A stretch of DNA of 45,543 nt from Thiomicrorhabdus sp041583835. GTDB lineage: Bacteria > Pseudomonadota > Gammaproteobacteria > Thiomicrospirales > Thiomicrospiraceae. This document shows positions 15,125-22,925 of the stretch, piece after piece. The stretch lies in contig NZ_JBFHFC010000020.1 of NCBI RefSeq assembly GCF_041583835.1, forward strand, positions 1-45,543, in the 5' to 3' direction. The translations under genes and the position numbers were made by a program. Within the stretch, counting starts at the first letter, position 1, and each line of letters opens with the position of its first letter. Below the pieces are notes generated by a model. The model saw only the letters and a list, made by a program, of their open reading frames with translations, searched no databases and was not told the origin of the DNA.

Positions 15125-16417
15125 TTATTCTGGTCGTCTATTTTTGGCTTCAATCCATTGTGCCATATATTGCGTGCTTTTATGTTGGTGATGACGAAGC
15201 ATTGCACCGATAAAGTTTTGTCTGCGTCGGCTTTGCAGGTTTGTCGTTAAGTGTTCGATTTCGGTGATTAAATCTTCTCCCAGTTGCTGATTGCAATATT
15301 GCTTTTCGCCGACGGCATCGCCTTTTGCTTGAGATTCATGCCACAGGACTTGGTTTTGATAGAGTTCGATTGCCGCTTGAATGATTTCGTTTTCGTTGTT
15401 TCCAATACGGCCGGGCCACTCTTGTTGTCCGGAATTGTTCGGCAACATCGCTTCAAAACCGATCGGAGTGGTCACACTTGGCGTGCCGCACAGCATCGCT
15501 TCGGCCAGTTTTCCTTTGATTCCGGCTCCGAATCTGAGGGGGGCGAGACATACTTTGGCTTGGCTGATGACTTCTAAAGCGTCATCGGCCCAACCTTTGA
15601 CGATGAATCCTTGTTGGAGGTTGTGTAAGTCGGTTACCTTTTTGGCCGGGTAAGCTCCGTAAACATGCAGTTCCGCTTGCGGCAGGGCTTGACGGATTTT
15701 CGGCCAGATGGTGGTTTTCAGCCAGAGTACGGCATCCCAATTGGGAGCGTGGCGGAAATTACCAATGAAAACGAAATGGTCGCGCTGTGTATAATCCGGG
15801 CATTTTGGGAATTGGCTTTTCGAATACAAAAACGGCAGTGTGTATAACAGCGAAGACGAAACTTGAAATGCCTGTTGCAGCAGTCGGGTTTCGAATTCGG
15901 AAATCATCAGGGTCAGATCGCTACGGAAAATAGAAGCGACTTCGCGCTGCGCCAGATCACTGTCCGCCATGAGTTCAAATAAGGTCTCCGGCTGGTTGTT
16001 CCATAAAGGATCAAGATTTTGATCGTGGTTTTTGGTTAACGATTTCAATAATTGTTGGCGGGCGTCTCGAAGGCTGTGAAGGTCTTCGGTATTCAGGATT
16101 CTCAGTGCATCGGGGCAATGTTTTTCGACACGCCAGCCGAATTGTTCTTCCATCATGAAACGGTCGAAAATGACCGCATCCGGTCGGTATTCCAAAATAA
16201 AATCGTCAAAACAGCTGCTGTTAAGTTCGATTGGCTGTTCGGCAATGTCCAAAGCGCTTAAGTCTTGGCGGTGATCGCCCAGTGCTGCCGGGCTGGAAAA
16301 GGTGATCTGCCAGTCGTGCATTTGAAACAATTGAATCAATTGCATCATTCGAGTGCCGGCGGCTGAAGATTTAGGTTCAGGCCAGACATAGCCGATAATC
16401 AATAATTTCTTTTTCAT
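15125..16417 (-). CDS. glycosyltransferase (GT4-like, GT-B fold)
   Basis: The 430-residue cytoplasmic protein has the two-domain GT-B layout. The N-terminal half starts LLIIGYVWPEPKSSAAGTR, like the acceptor-binding domain. The C-terminal half holds the donor site: FVFIGNFRHAPNWDAVLWL, ELHVYGAYP, VKGWADDALEVISQAKVCLAPLRFGAGIKGK (in parts, about 270-305) and KLAEAMLCGTPSVTTPIGFEAM. The G-x-G-x-K-x-K-x-x-E pattern is typical of retaining family 4 enzymes. No sugar or acceptor can be named. No polysaccharide genes lie nearby; the only partner is the VF530 gene four bases downstream. The gene is divergent from cobO across a 115-bp gap. Confidence 0.8.
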   Translation of the reverse strand: MKKKLLIIGYVWPEPKSSAAGTRMMQLIQLFQMHDWQITFSSPAALGDHRQDLSALDIAEQPIELNSSCFDDFILEYRPDAVIFDRFMMEEQFGWRVEKHCPDALRILNTEDLHSLRDARQQLLKSLTKNHDQNLDPLWNNQPETLFELMADSDLAQREVASIFRSDLTLMISEFETRLLQQAFQVSSSLLYTLPFLYSKSQFPKCPDYTQRDHFVFIGNFRHAPNWDAVLWLKTTIWPKIRQALPQAELHVYGAYPAKKVTDLHNLQQGFIVKGWADDALEVISQAKVCLAPLRFGAGIKGKLAEAMLCGTPSVTTPIGFEAMLPNNSGQQEWPGRIGNNENEIIQAAIELYQNQVLWHESQAKGDAVGEKQYCNQQLGEDLITEIEHLTTNLQSRRRQNFIGAMLRHHQHKSTQYMAQWIEAKNRRPE

Positions 16418-16532
16418 CAGTTTTGGGTGTGGGGATTTTGCATAGTATAGCGTTTTTGGTTTTAGGTCGGCGTGTTAAACTGTGCCGTAATTTGTTGAAC
16501 CGGCGAGAGCCTTTTAAAACGGGTAGAAAACG

Positions 16533-17141
16533 ATGGCTGTTATGGTTACGGACGAAAAGCATAATAAAATCATGAAACGCCGCAAAGCCTACATGGATAG
16601 CCGAATATCGGCATCCAATCAGGATTGCGGCGTATTGGTGGTCAATACCGGCGACGGCAAGGGTAAGAGCAGCTCGGCATTCGGCATGGTGGCCCGTGCT
16701 TTAGGTCATGGCATGAAAGTCGCGGTTATCCAGTTTATTAAAGGGGCGATGACGACCGGAGAAGAGCAGTTTTTCAAGCGTTTTCCCGACGAGGTGGTGT
16801 TTAAGGCCATGGGGGAAGGCTTTACCTGGGATACTCAGGATCGCAGTCGGGATATCGAGATATGCGGAATCGCCTGGGAGGAAGCTCGCAAGTATTTGCA
16901 GGACGAAACTTTTGAACTGGTGGTGTTGGATGAATTGAATATCGCTCTCAGTTACGGTTATTTGCATTGGGACGATATCGAAGAGGATGTCTTGAATCGA
17001 CCGGCTCGTCAGCATGTGGTGATCACCGGAAGGGGGGCGCCGGCCGAATTGATTGAGGTGGCGGATACCGTCACTGAAATGAAGTTGGTCAAACATGCTT
17101 TTGAAAAGGGAATCAAAGCCCAGAACGGCATAGAGATGTGA
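16533..17141 (+). CDS. cobO: cob(I)yrinic acid a,c-diamide adenosyltransferase (CobO/BtuR)
   Basis: The enzyme moves the 5'-deoxyadenosyl group of ATP to cob(I)alamin or a cobinamide precursor, giving the adenosylated coenzyme. The 202-residue protein carries the P-loop-like TGDGKGKSSSAFG (39-51), VIQFIKG, ELVVLDELNIAL and VVITGRGAP. These are all diagnostic of CobO/BtuR, as is the length (196 in E. coli). The ATG at 16533 is taken; an ATG nine bases later is a possible alternative. It stands alone, with no cobalamin synthesis genes in the window and no recognisable cobalamin riboswitch in the 115-bp leader. It may therefore serve salvage as much as synthesis. Confidence 0.95.
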   Translation: MAVMVTDEKHNKIMKRRKAYMDSRISASNQDCGVLVVNTGDGKGKSSSAFGMVARALGHGMKVAVIQFIKGAMTTGEEQFFKRFPDEVVFKAMGEGFTWDTQDRSRDIEICGIAWEEARKYLQDETFELVVLDELNIALSYGYLHWDDIEEDVLNRPARQHVVITGRGAPAELIEVADTVTEMKLVKHAFEKGIKAQNGIEM

Positions 17142-17255
17142 TGCCGCCTTGCAGCCTGTAGAAGGGGTGTAGGCTTGATATTTTAGATTTTGACCATATT
17201 TAACAGTAAACATAAAACAATCAAAATCAACAATCCGTGAGGATGGGAGAAAAAT

Positions 17256-17555
17256 ATGCAGATTAAGTTGATCGGTTTGGTTTTAAGCGGATTGGTTTTG
17301 GCTCAAACGGCGACGGTCGCTCAAGCCGGTGTTTGGGAAAATATCAAGGCAGATGCGGCTGAGGCGTGGCAGTCGACTAAAGAAACGGCATCCAGCATGG
17401 CGGGTGATATCTCCGAAAGCAGCAAAGAAGGTTATGAGAACGCTAAAAAACTGGGCGATAAGGAAACTTACAGCAATGCATGGGCGGATATTAAGAATTC
17501 AGTAAAGAACCCGTCAAGTGAGACCGTCGACGAAGCCGGTATTCCGGAAAAATAA
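17256..17555 (+). CDS. small exported helical protein, unknown
   Basis: The 99-residue protein has a signal peptide ending AQA (about residue 24). The mature part is short, charged and predicted helical, with repeated WEN/AWQSTKETASSMAGDISESSKEG-like (split here from a longer stretch) heptad spacing. It has no cysteine. It resembles stress-type amphipathic proteins in composition only; no family was recognised. GGGAG lies at good spacing before the ATG. A lipoprotein gene starts 20 bp downstream, so they are probably one transcript. Confidence 0.65.
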   Translation: MQIKLIGLVLSGLVLAQTATVAQAGVWENIKADAAEAWQSTKETASSMAGDISESSKEGYENAKKLGDKETYSNAWADIKNSVKNPSSETVDEAGIPEK

Positions 17556-17575
17556 GCTTAAAAGCAGGAAAACAG

Positions 17576-17914
17576 ATGAAATTAATGACCACCATCAAAA
17601 TCGCCGGACTGGTTGCTGCCGTATCTGCATTGACACTGGGAACCACCGGTTGCGAAAGAGTGACCAACAGCGCCAAGAATATTCAATCGGATTGGATCGG
17701 CCTGAACCGTACCGTCGAAGTGTATAGCTGTATGAGCGGCAAGCTGCTAAAAGTTTATAAGGGTGATATTCGTTTGAACCCGGAAGATAATTACGGTGCA
17801 TCTTTGTTGGTGAACGGTAAAAAGTTACATACTAATATGTGTTATATTATTGCCGAAAAAGGCATTAAGGAAGAACCTTTGCCAACGACTTTGCCGTCAG
17901 CCGGAATGCAATGA
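17576..17914 (+). CDS. small putative lipoprotein, unknown
   Basis: The 112-residue protein has a hydrophobic leader and a lipobox-like TLGTTGC (C26). The Thr at -3 is less usual than Leu, so lipidation is likely but not certain. The mature part contains C52 and C89, which could form a disulfide, around a beta-rich stretch (TVEVYSCMSGKLLKVYKGDI). AGGA precedes the ATG at 17576; an in-frame ATG nine bases later is an alternative. No family was recognised. It is the middle gene of three small exported proteins. Confidence 0.6.
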   Translation: MKLMTTIKIAGLVAAVSALTLGTTGCERVTNSAKNIQSDWIGLNRTVEVYSCMSGKLLKVYKGDIRLNPEDNYGASLLVNGKKLHTNMCYIIAEKGIKEEPLPTTLPSAGMQ

Positions 17915-17973
17915 TCTTGGTTGGTTTTGCGGCCTTTAACGAAAACACCCTAATAAAACGGTAGATTGTCTTG

Positions 17974-18327
17974 ATGATGAAACCATTTTTTAAAATGACG
18001 GGTCTGGTTGCCGCTGCTGCAACCGTTTTGACTTTGTCGGCCTGTTCTACGGTAAAAACCCAAGAGATTGATAAAGAGACTTATTACCTTACCGAGTTTT
18101 ACCACGAGCCTTTTACTACCTTCGAAAGTTGGTCGTTAAGACGTAAAGCCAAAGAGTTTTGTCCGATCGGATATAAATACCTTTTGCGTAAAGCGGGTAA
18201 ATCTTCCGAGTTTGCCAAGCAGCATTTTGAATGTTTCGGCGGTAAGGATTGCGAATATGCGTTGGAGTGGCGTATTCAATGCACGGATCAGCCGGAAGAG
18301 AAGTTTTCGTTCTTCGGTAAAAGCTGA
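17974..18327 (+). CDS. small lipoprotein with four mature cysteines, unknown
   Basis: The 117-residue protein has a clear lipobox, LSAC (C24), after a leader resembling that of the preceding gene (GLVAA...LTL). The mature domain has C63, C87, C93 and C103 with conserved-looking aromatic residues (TYYLTEFYHEPFTTFESW), so one or two disulfides in the periplasm are likely. The start is one of two adjacent ATGs (17974 or 17977); the Shine-Dalgarno is weak. It lies 59 bp after the second exported protein gene and is followed by the 16-bp hairpin at 18427. No function was recognised. Confidence 0.6.
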   Translation: MMKPFFKMTGLVAAAATVLTLSACSTVKTQEIDKETYYLTEFYHEPFTTFESWSLRRKAKEFCPIGYKYLLRKAGKSSEFAKQHFECFGGKDCEYALEWRIQCTDQPEEKFSFFGKS

Positions 18328-18426
18328 TTCTTGATTGTATTTGCATCAATGCCGCAGTTATTTATCGGTGATGCTTACTTAAAATTTATCGCAAAACTTG
18401 GAACGTAAATGCATTGCGTTTTGAAT

Positions 18427-18467
18427 CCGACAGGCCCGGTAGGAACCATTTCTACCGGGCCTGTCGG
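18427..18467. repeat. 16-bp perfect GC-rich hairpin without a T-tract
   Basis: CCGACAGGCCCGGTAG (18427-18442) and CTACCGGGCCTGTCGG (18452-18467) pair perfectly across a nine-base loop. It is the strongest stem in the window, but what follows (CTATTAACGG) is not a T-tract. It may be a barrier-type terminator for the exported-protein cluster, an RNA-stabilising hairpin, or a copy of an interspersed palindromic repeat. Confidence 0.75.
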
Positions 18468-18593
18468 CTATTAACGGATCGTATTTTGATCTCCTTTTTC
18501 TAATTGCGGAATTTTTGCCGTCAAACCTTAGCGAAACCCCTTCAGAAATGTTAAAGTTCGGCTTTAATTATTAATTCAAAAAAGGTGTTTGGT

Positions 18594-19841
18594 TTGGTTC
18601 GACACTACATTTGGTTGTTCCTATTAAGCGGCTTTGCAGTTTGGCAAGCTTTTAATATTCAATCCTGGCCTTTGGGCTGGCAGTCGTTACTCTTTTACGC
18701 ACCTTATGTCATCGCCGGTATCGGTGCCTTTATCAGCCTGTTTCTCAATCGTATGCAGGCGGTGCTGTTATTGGTCAGTTTAAGTATTACCGTTGTGGTT
18801 TTAAGTTATTGGGTTCCCACGGAACTGGCCGATCCATCTGTTCAAGTTATTTATCCCTTATTGTGTGTCTTGCTGCCGTTAAACCTGTTGCTTTGGGTGT
18901 TAGTGCCGGAGAAAGGGGTTAAACACAGCGTTTACAACCTGGTTTTATTCGGTTTATTTGCCCTACAGGCCGCAGGTGTTTATTGGGTGATGCAGACGAT
19001 GCCGTTGGAATTCGTTACGCATCTATCAACGCCGGTCAGTACCGATCCGACTTTCCCGATAAAAATTCCGATGGTGGGGAGTGTTGTGATCTTGTTAATC
19101 GCGAATATTTTGGTGATTCGCGTGGCGATGATGCATAAGCCTAAAGTGCTGGATGTGGTTGTGCTGTTCGTTCTGGCGTTGATGGCGTACGGCTTGAATC
19201 AGCCGGGTGCATACGGGCAGTTGGAGTGGATGGCATCGATTTCCGCTTTGATGATTTTATTGTCGCTGGTGTTTGATGCGCATCAAATTGCCTATACCGA
19301 TGAATTGACCGGGATGGCTGGGCGACGCGCCTTGTTTGAATCCTTTATGGGATTGACGCGTAAGTATACGGTGGTCATGATCGATATTGATCACTTTAAA
19401 AAATTCAACGATACCTATGGGCATGATGTTGGAGATTTGGTTTTGCGTACCGTCAGCCGTGTATTGAATAGCGTCGGTTCCGGCGGCAAAGCGTATCGTT
19501 TTGGGGGGGAAGAGTTTACCGTGTTGTTTATCGGTAAGACGCCGGAACAAGTGCGACCGGTAATGGATGCGTTACGTAAGCAGGTCGAAGAAACCGATTT
19601 GAGCTTTAAACACAACGGCAAGGAGACTTCGACCAAGGTCACTGTGAGCATGGGTGTGGCTCAGAAAACCAAAGAGATGAAAACGCCGGAGGAAGTCATT
19701 AAAGCAGCCGATCAGGCGCTTTATCAAGCCAAAGAGTTGGGGCGAAACCGTGTAGTGGTTTCAGGCGATCCGGGTGAGCAAGCGATAAAGAAAGGACAGA
19801 AAAGTGCAAGAATCCGCAAACGAAACATTAAATCAGCCTAA
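18594..19841 (+). CDS. membrane diguanylate cyclase (GGEEF)
   Basis: The protein (about 415 residues) begins with six to eight hydrophobic helices (residues about 5-230) forming an unnamed membrane sensor. A GGDEF domain follows, with DELTGMAGRRAL, DIDHFKKFNDTYGHD and RFGGEEF, so it should make c-di-GMP. The segment before GGEEF (GSGGKAY) lacks any RxxD inhibition site. Usual GLxNRR is GMAGRR here. The C-terminus is a Lys/Arg-rich tail after QLGRNRVVVSG-like sequence (ELGRNRVVVSG). The start is unclear: TTG at 18594 sits eight bases after AAAGG, while a GTG at 18585 overlaps that site. The 3' end overlaps fkpB by 38 bp. Confidence 0.85.
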   Translation: MVRHYIWLFLLSGFAVWQAFNIQSWPLGWQSLLFYAPYVIAGIGAFISLFLNRMQAVLLLVSLSITVVVLSYWVPTELADPSVQVIYPLLCVLLPLNLLLWVLVPEKGVKHSVYNLVLFGLFALQAAGVYWVMQTMPLEFVTHLSTPVSTDPTFPIKIPMVGSVVILLIANILVIRVAMMHKPKVLDVVVLFVLALMAYGLNQPGAYGQLEWMASISALMILLSLVFDAHQIAYTDELTGMAGRRALFESFMGLTRKYTVVMIDIDHFKKFNDTYGHDVGDLVLRTVSRVLNSVGSGGKAYRFGGEEFTVLFIGKTPEQVRPVMDALRKQVEETDLSFKHNGKETSTKVTVSMGVAQKTKEMKTPEEVIKAADQALYQAKELGRNRVVVSGDPGEQAIKKGQKSARIRKRNIKSA

Positions 19842-20286
19842 CGAAGAAAATACGCCTCCTTTGGTGCAAGAAAACAGCGATGTCGAAATCAGTTTTCAAC
19901 TTTCCATGTTAAACGGCGTGGTGGTTGAAGAGACCGAAGAGGGCGAGAGTTTTCGCTTTACGATTGGCGACGGAACTTTTTTGAACAAGTTGGACGAATT
20001 GCTGATCGGTTTGGAAATCGGTACCACAGGAACGTTTACATTGCCGCCGGAGCAAGCCTTCGGTCAAGCGAGTCCGGCTAATTTACAAACCATGTCGCGC
20101 GCCGACTTTCCTGCGGATATGCCATTGGAAGAGGGGCATGTGATTGGCTTCAATACCCCTACCGGAGAGGAGATTCCCGGAAAAGTGCATGAAGTGGACG
20201 GCGATAAAGTTGTTATTGATTTCAATCATCCGTTAGCCGGACAGACCGTGGTCTTCAAAGCCAAGATCCTGGCGATTCATTCATAA
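19804..20286 (+). CDS. fkpB: FKBP-type peptidyl-prolyl isomerase (FkpB/SlpA-like)
   Basis: The 160-residue cytoplasmic protein matches E. coli FkpB (SlpA), a SlyD-class prolyl isomerase and chaperone. It has LLIGLEIGTTGTFTLPPEQAFG in the flap region (split over 67-91), EIPGKVHEVDGD and the signature DFNHPLAGQTVVF. It lacks the His-rich metal-binding tail of SlyD. The GTG start at 19804 has a good AAAGGA site that lies inside the preceding GGDEF gene, with a 38-bp overlap in another frame, so the two are translationally coupled. The N-terminal 27 residues are acidic, polar and likely disordered. In E. coli fkpB neighbours lspA and ispH; here the context differs. Confidence 0.9.
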   Translation: MQESANETLNQPNEENTPPLVQENSDVEISFQLSMLNGVVVEETEEGESFRFTIGDGTFLNKLDELLIGLEIGTTGTFTLPPEQAFGQASPANLQTMSRADFPADMPLEEGHVIGFNTPTGEEIPGKVHEVDGDKVVIDFNHPLAGQTVVFKAKILAIHS

Positions 20287-20314
20287 ACTATTATCCGGCG
20301 TACCGATTGACGCC

Positions 20315-20614
20315 TCAGTCAGAGTCGTCGTCACTGTAAGAGGTGTCTGTGGCGTGCTTTTTGTGGAAATCGCGCATGTGGCCCTCACTACAGAATGTGT
20401 CCTTGCCGTCGTAATAGGCTTCGGATTGCGGTAGGTGAACCCCGCACTCAGCACACCGAACCATGGTTTGTGCTTCCAAATCGGATGTCTTTTTTTCAGA
20501 GGTGTTTTGTTCCGTTTCACGATTACGCTGACGGATTTGGATGATTCGGTTTAGTGTGAATTTCAGAATTAGGAATACCAAAATCACAAACAGTAGAAAA
20601 ACAATGGCTCTCAC
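20315..20614 (-). CDS. PP0621-family membrane-anchored zinc-binding protein
   Basis: The protein (about 99 residues) has one N-terminal membrane helix (VFLLFVILVFLILKF), a basic linker and a small C-terminal domain. That domain has C54-x-x-C57 and C75-S-x-x-H79, a likely zinc site. This layout matches the uncharacterised PP0621 family of proteobacteria. GTG at 20614 is chosen because GAGAG lies about five bases before it; TTG at 20626 is the alternative. It converges on fkpB and is divergent from sucC across a gap of roughly 200 bp. The function is unknown. Confidence 0.7.
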   Translation of the reverse strand: MRAIVFLLFVILVFLILKFTLNRIIQIRQRNRETEQNTSEKKTSDLEAQTMVRCAECGVHLPQSEAYYDGKDTFCSEGHMRDFHKKHATDTSYSDDDSD

Positions 20615-20811
20615 AGGCGCTCTCAATCAAATGTTGGTGCAATCATTGTCTAAAAATCATACAATAAAAGCAATTTTTATCTTGCTATAAACCTTTGCAA
20701 AAACGGCGTGCGACGATCTCGCAATTTGGTAAAGGTTCATTACTAGTTATCGTTCAAAAAGCCTGTCCGTTGCGGTAAGGATGAGACGGGAAATCGGAGA
20801 CGTTTTTTTAC

Positions 20812-21981
20812 ATGAATTTACATGAATATCAATCCAAGTCTTTATTTAAAGAGTATGGCATCGGAGTGCCGCAGGGTCAACTGATTACCCAGTTGAGTGA
20901 ACTGGATTCGGCGTTGGATGCTTTGCAAGGCGAAGCTTGGGTCGTCAAAGCGCAAATTCATGCCGGTGCTCGTGGTAAAGCCGGTGGAGTACAATTGGTA
21001 AAAAGCCGTGATCAGGCGCATGAAGTGGCTTCGCAGTTGTTGGGCAGTTCATTGGCGACGATTCAGACGGCCGGTAAGAAGTTACCGATCAACAGCCTGT
21101 TGATTGAAGAAACGCTTTCGATTGAAGAAGAGTTGTATTTAAGTCTGGTTGTAGATCGTGTTACCCGTACCCATACTTTCATCATTTCAGCCGCGGGTGG
21201 AATGGACATTGAAGAGGTTGCCGAAAGTAACCCTGAAAAGATTTTAAGCGTCCATATCGATCCGACCGTCGGTGTCATGCCGTACCAGTGTCGCGAAGTC
21301 GGTTTTGCGTTAGGTTTGACCGGAACCGCTTTCAAACAGATTGGCCAGTTGATGCAACAGTTTTATAAGTTGGCCTTGGATAAGGATGTTTCCCAACTTG
21401 AGATCAACCCGTTGATTCGTACGGCTGACAATGAATTGATCGCTTTGGATGCTAAAGTGAATATCGATTCCAACGCGTTGTACCGTCAACCAGGCTTAGT
21501 GGAAATGCGTGATTTCTCTCAGGAAGACGAACGCGAAGCGAAAGCGTCCGAGTTCCAATTGAACTACATTGCTTTGGACGGCAACATCGGTTGTATGGTG
21601 AACGGTGCCGGTCTGGCGATGGCGACCATGGATTTGATTAAGCTAAACGGCGGTGAACCGGCCAACTTCCTGGATGTGGGCGGCGGAGCGACACCTGAAC
21701 GTGTTGCGGAAGCCTTCAAGTTGATCCTGTCCTCTTCCGAAGTGAAGTCTATTTTGGTGAACATTTTCGGTGGTATTGTGCGTTGCGACTTGATTGCAGA
21801 CGGTATTATCCAAGCGGTGCATGAAGTCGGCTTGACCATTCCGGTCGTTGTTCGTCTGGAAGGTACTAACGTTGAGTTGGGTAAAGAAAAATTGGCACAA
21901 AGTGATTTAAGTATTATTACCGCAGATGGATTGGCAGATGCTGCAAAGAAAGTGGTGGAAGCAGCAGGAGTATCGGCATAA
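20812..21981 (+). CDS. sucC: succinate-CoA ligase (ADP-forming) subunit beta
   Basis: SucC with SucD interconverts succinyl-CoA and succinate with ADP or GDP phosphorylation. The 389-residue protein has the standard length and the start MNLHEYQSKSLFKEYG. The ATP-grasp nucleotide site includes VVKAQIHAGARGKAGGV. QLEINPL and LDAKVNID are the metal site, and FLDVGGGATPERV and VNIFGGIVRCD form the subunit interface and phosphate site. It overlaps sucD by one base (TAATG at 21979-21983), so expression is coupled. There is no sucAB upstream, unlike E. coli. That fits an incomplete, biosynthetic TCA cycle in an autotroph, which is an inference. Confidence 0.97.
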   Translation: MNLHEYQSKSLFKEYGIGVPQGQLITQLSELDSALDALQGEAWVVKAQIHAGARGKAGGVQLVKSRDQAHEVASQLLGSSLATIQTAGKKLPINSLLIEETLSIEEELYLSLVVDRVTRTHTFIISAAGGMDIEEVAESNPEKILSVHIDPTVGVMPYQCREVGFALGLTGTAFKQIGQLMQQFYKLALDKDVSQLEINPLIRTADNELIALDAKVNIDSNALYRQPGLVEMRDFSQEDEREAKASEFQLNYIALDGNIGCMVNGAGLAMATMDLIKLNGGEPANFLDVGGGATPERVAEAFKLILSSSEVKSILVNIFGGIVRCDLIADGIIQAVHEVGLTIPVVVRLEGTNVELGKEKLAQSDLSIITADGLADAAKKVVEAAGVSA

Positions 21982-22862
21982 TGAGCATTTTAATTAATAA
22001 AGACACCAAAGTAATTTGTCAGGGATTCACCGGTAAGCAGGGGACATTCCATTCAGAACAGGCAATCGCCTACGGAACCAAAATGGTCGGCGGAGTGACG
22101 CCGGGTAAAGGCGGACAAACCCATCTTGGATTGCCGGTTTTCAATACGGTACGTGAAGCGGTTGAACAAACCGGTGCGGAAGCGTCTATGATTTACGTTC
22201 CTCCTGCGTTTGCAGCCGACTCGATTATCGAAGCGATTGCAGCGGGCATTAAAGTCATAACTTGTATCACCGAAGGGATTCCGGTAGCGGATATGTTGAA
22301 AGTGCGTGCGGTATTGGAAAAATCCGAAGCCTATCTGATCGGGCCTAACTGCCCTGGCTTGATTACTCCGGGCAATGACGGCAACGGTTGTAAAATCGGG
22401 ATTATGCCGGGGCACATTCATTTGCCGGGTAAAATCGGCGTGGTTTCGCGTTCTGGAACGTTGACTTATGAAGCGGTGCATCAAACCACGCAAAACGGTT
22501 TGGGGCAGTCGACTTGTGTCGGTATTGGCGGTGACCCGATTCAAGGGATGAACTTCATCGATTGTTTGGCGCTTTTCCAGGAAGATCCGCAAACCGAAGG
22601 AATTATTATGGTCGGTGAAATCGGTGGTCAGGCCGAAGAAGATGCGGCCTTGTTTATCAAAGCACATGTGACCAAGCCGGTTGTTGCTTACATTGCCGGT
22701 GTGACCGCACCTCCGGGCAAACGCATGGGACATGCCGGTGCGATTGTCAGCGGCGGTAAAGGAACGGCTGAAGCCAAGTTTGCGGCGTTGGAATCGGCGG
22801 GCGTGACCGTTGTGCGTTCTCCGGCCGATTTGGGCGCGGCCATGTTGAAACAGCTAGCTTAA
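21981..22862 (+). CDS. sucD: succinate-CoA ligase (ADP-forming) subunit alpha
   Basis: The alpha subunit binds CoA and carries the phosphohistidine. The 293-residue protein shows QGFTGKQGTFHSEQA (CoA-binding), GPNCPGLITP, the GIGGDPIQG loop and MGHAGAIVSGGKGTAEAK with the active-site His. Length and sequence order are standard. Its ATG overlaps the sucC stop codon by one base. nadE follows 63 bp downstream in the same direction with no terminator between, so they may share a transcript. Confidence 0.97.
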   Translation: MSILINKDTKVICQGFTGKQGTFHSEQAIAYGTKMVGGVTPGKGGQTHLGLPVFNTVREAVEQTGAEASMIYVPPAFAADSIIEAIAAGIKVITCITEGIPVADMLKVRAVLEKSEAYLIGPNCPGLITPGNDGNGCKIGIMPGHIHLPGKIGVVSRSGTLTYEAVHQTTQNGLGQSTCVGIGGDPIQGMNFIDCLALFQEDPQTEGIIMVGEIGGQAEEDAALFIKAHVTKPVVAYIAGVTAPPGKRMGHAGAIVSGGKGTAEAKFAALESAGVTVVRSPADLGAAMLKQLA

Positions 22863-22925
22863 AACGTGACGGTTCTATTATTAACACCACGCTATTTAAC
22901 TGAAATGGCTTGAGAAGAGGCAGGT

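Noticed and set aside
16418..16532. cobalamin riboswitch upstream of cobO
   Set aside because: The gap is only 115 bp and no conserved B12-box-like sequence or matching stems were seen.
22053..22733. 226-codon minus-strand frame inside sucD
   Set aside because: Basic, Arg/His-rich translation typical of antisense frames; sucD is fully conserved.
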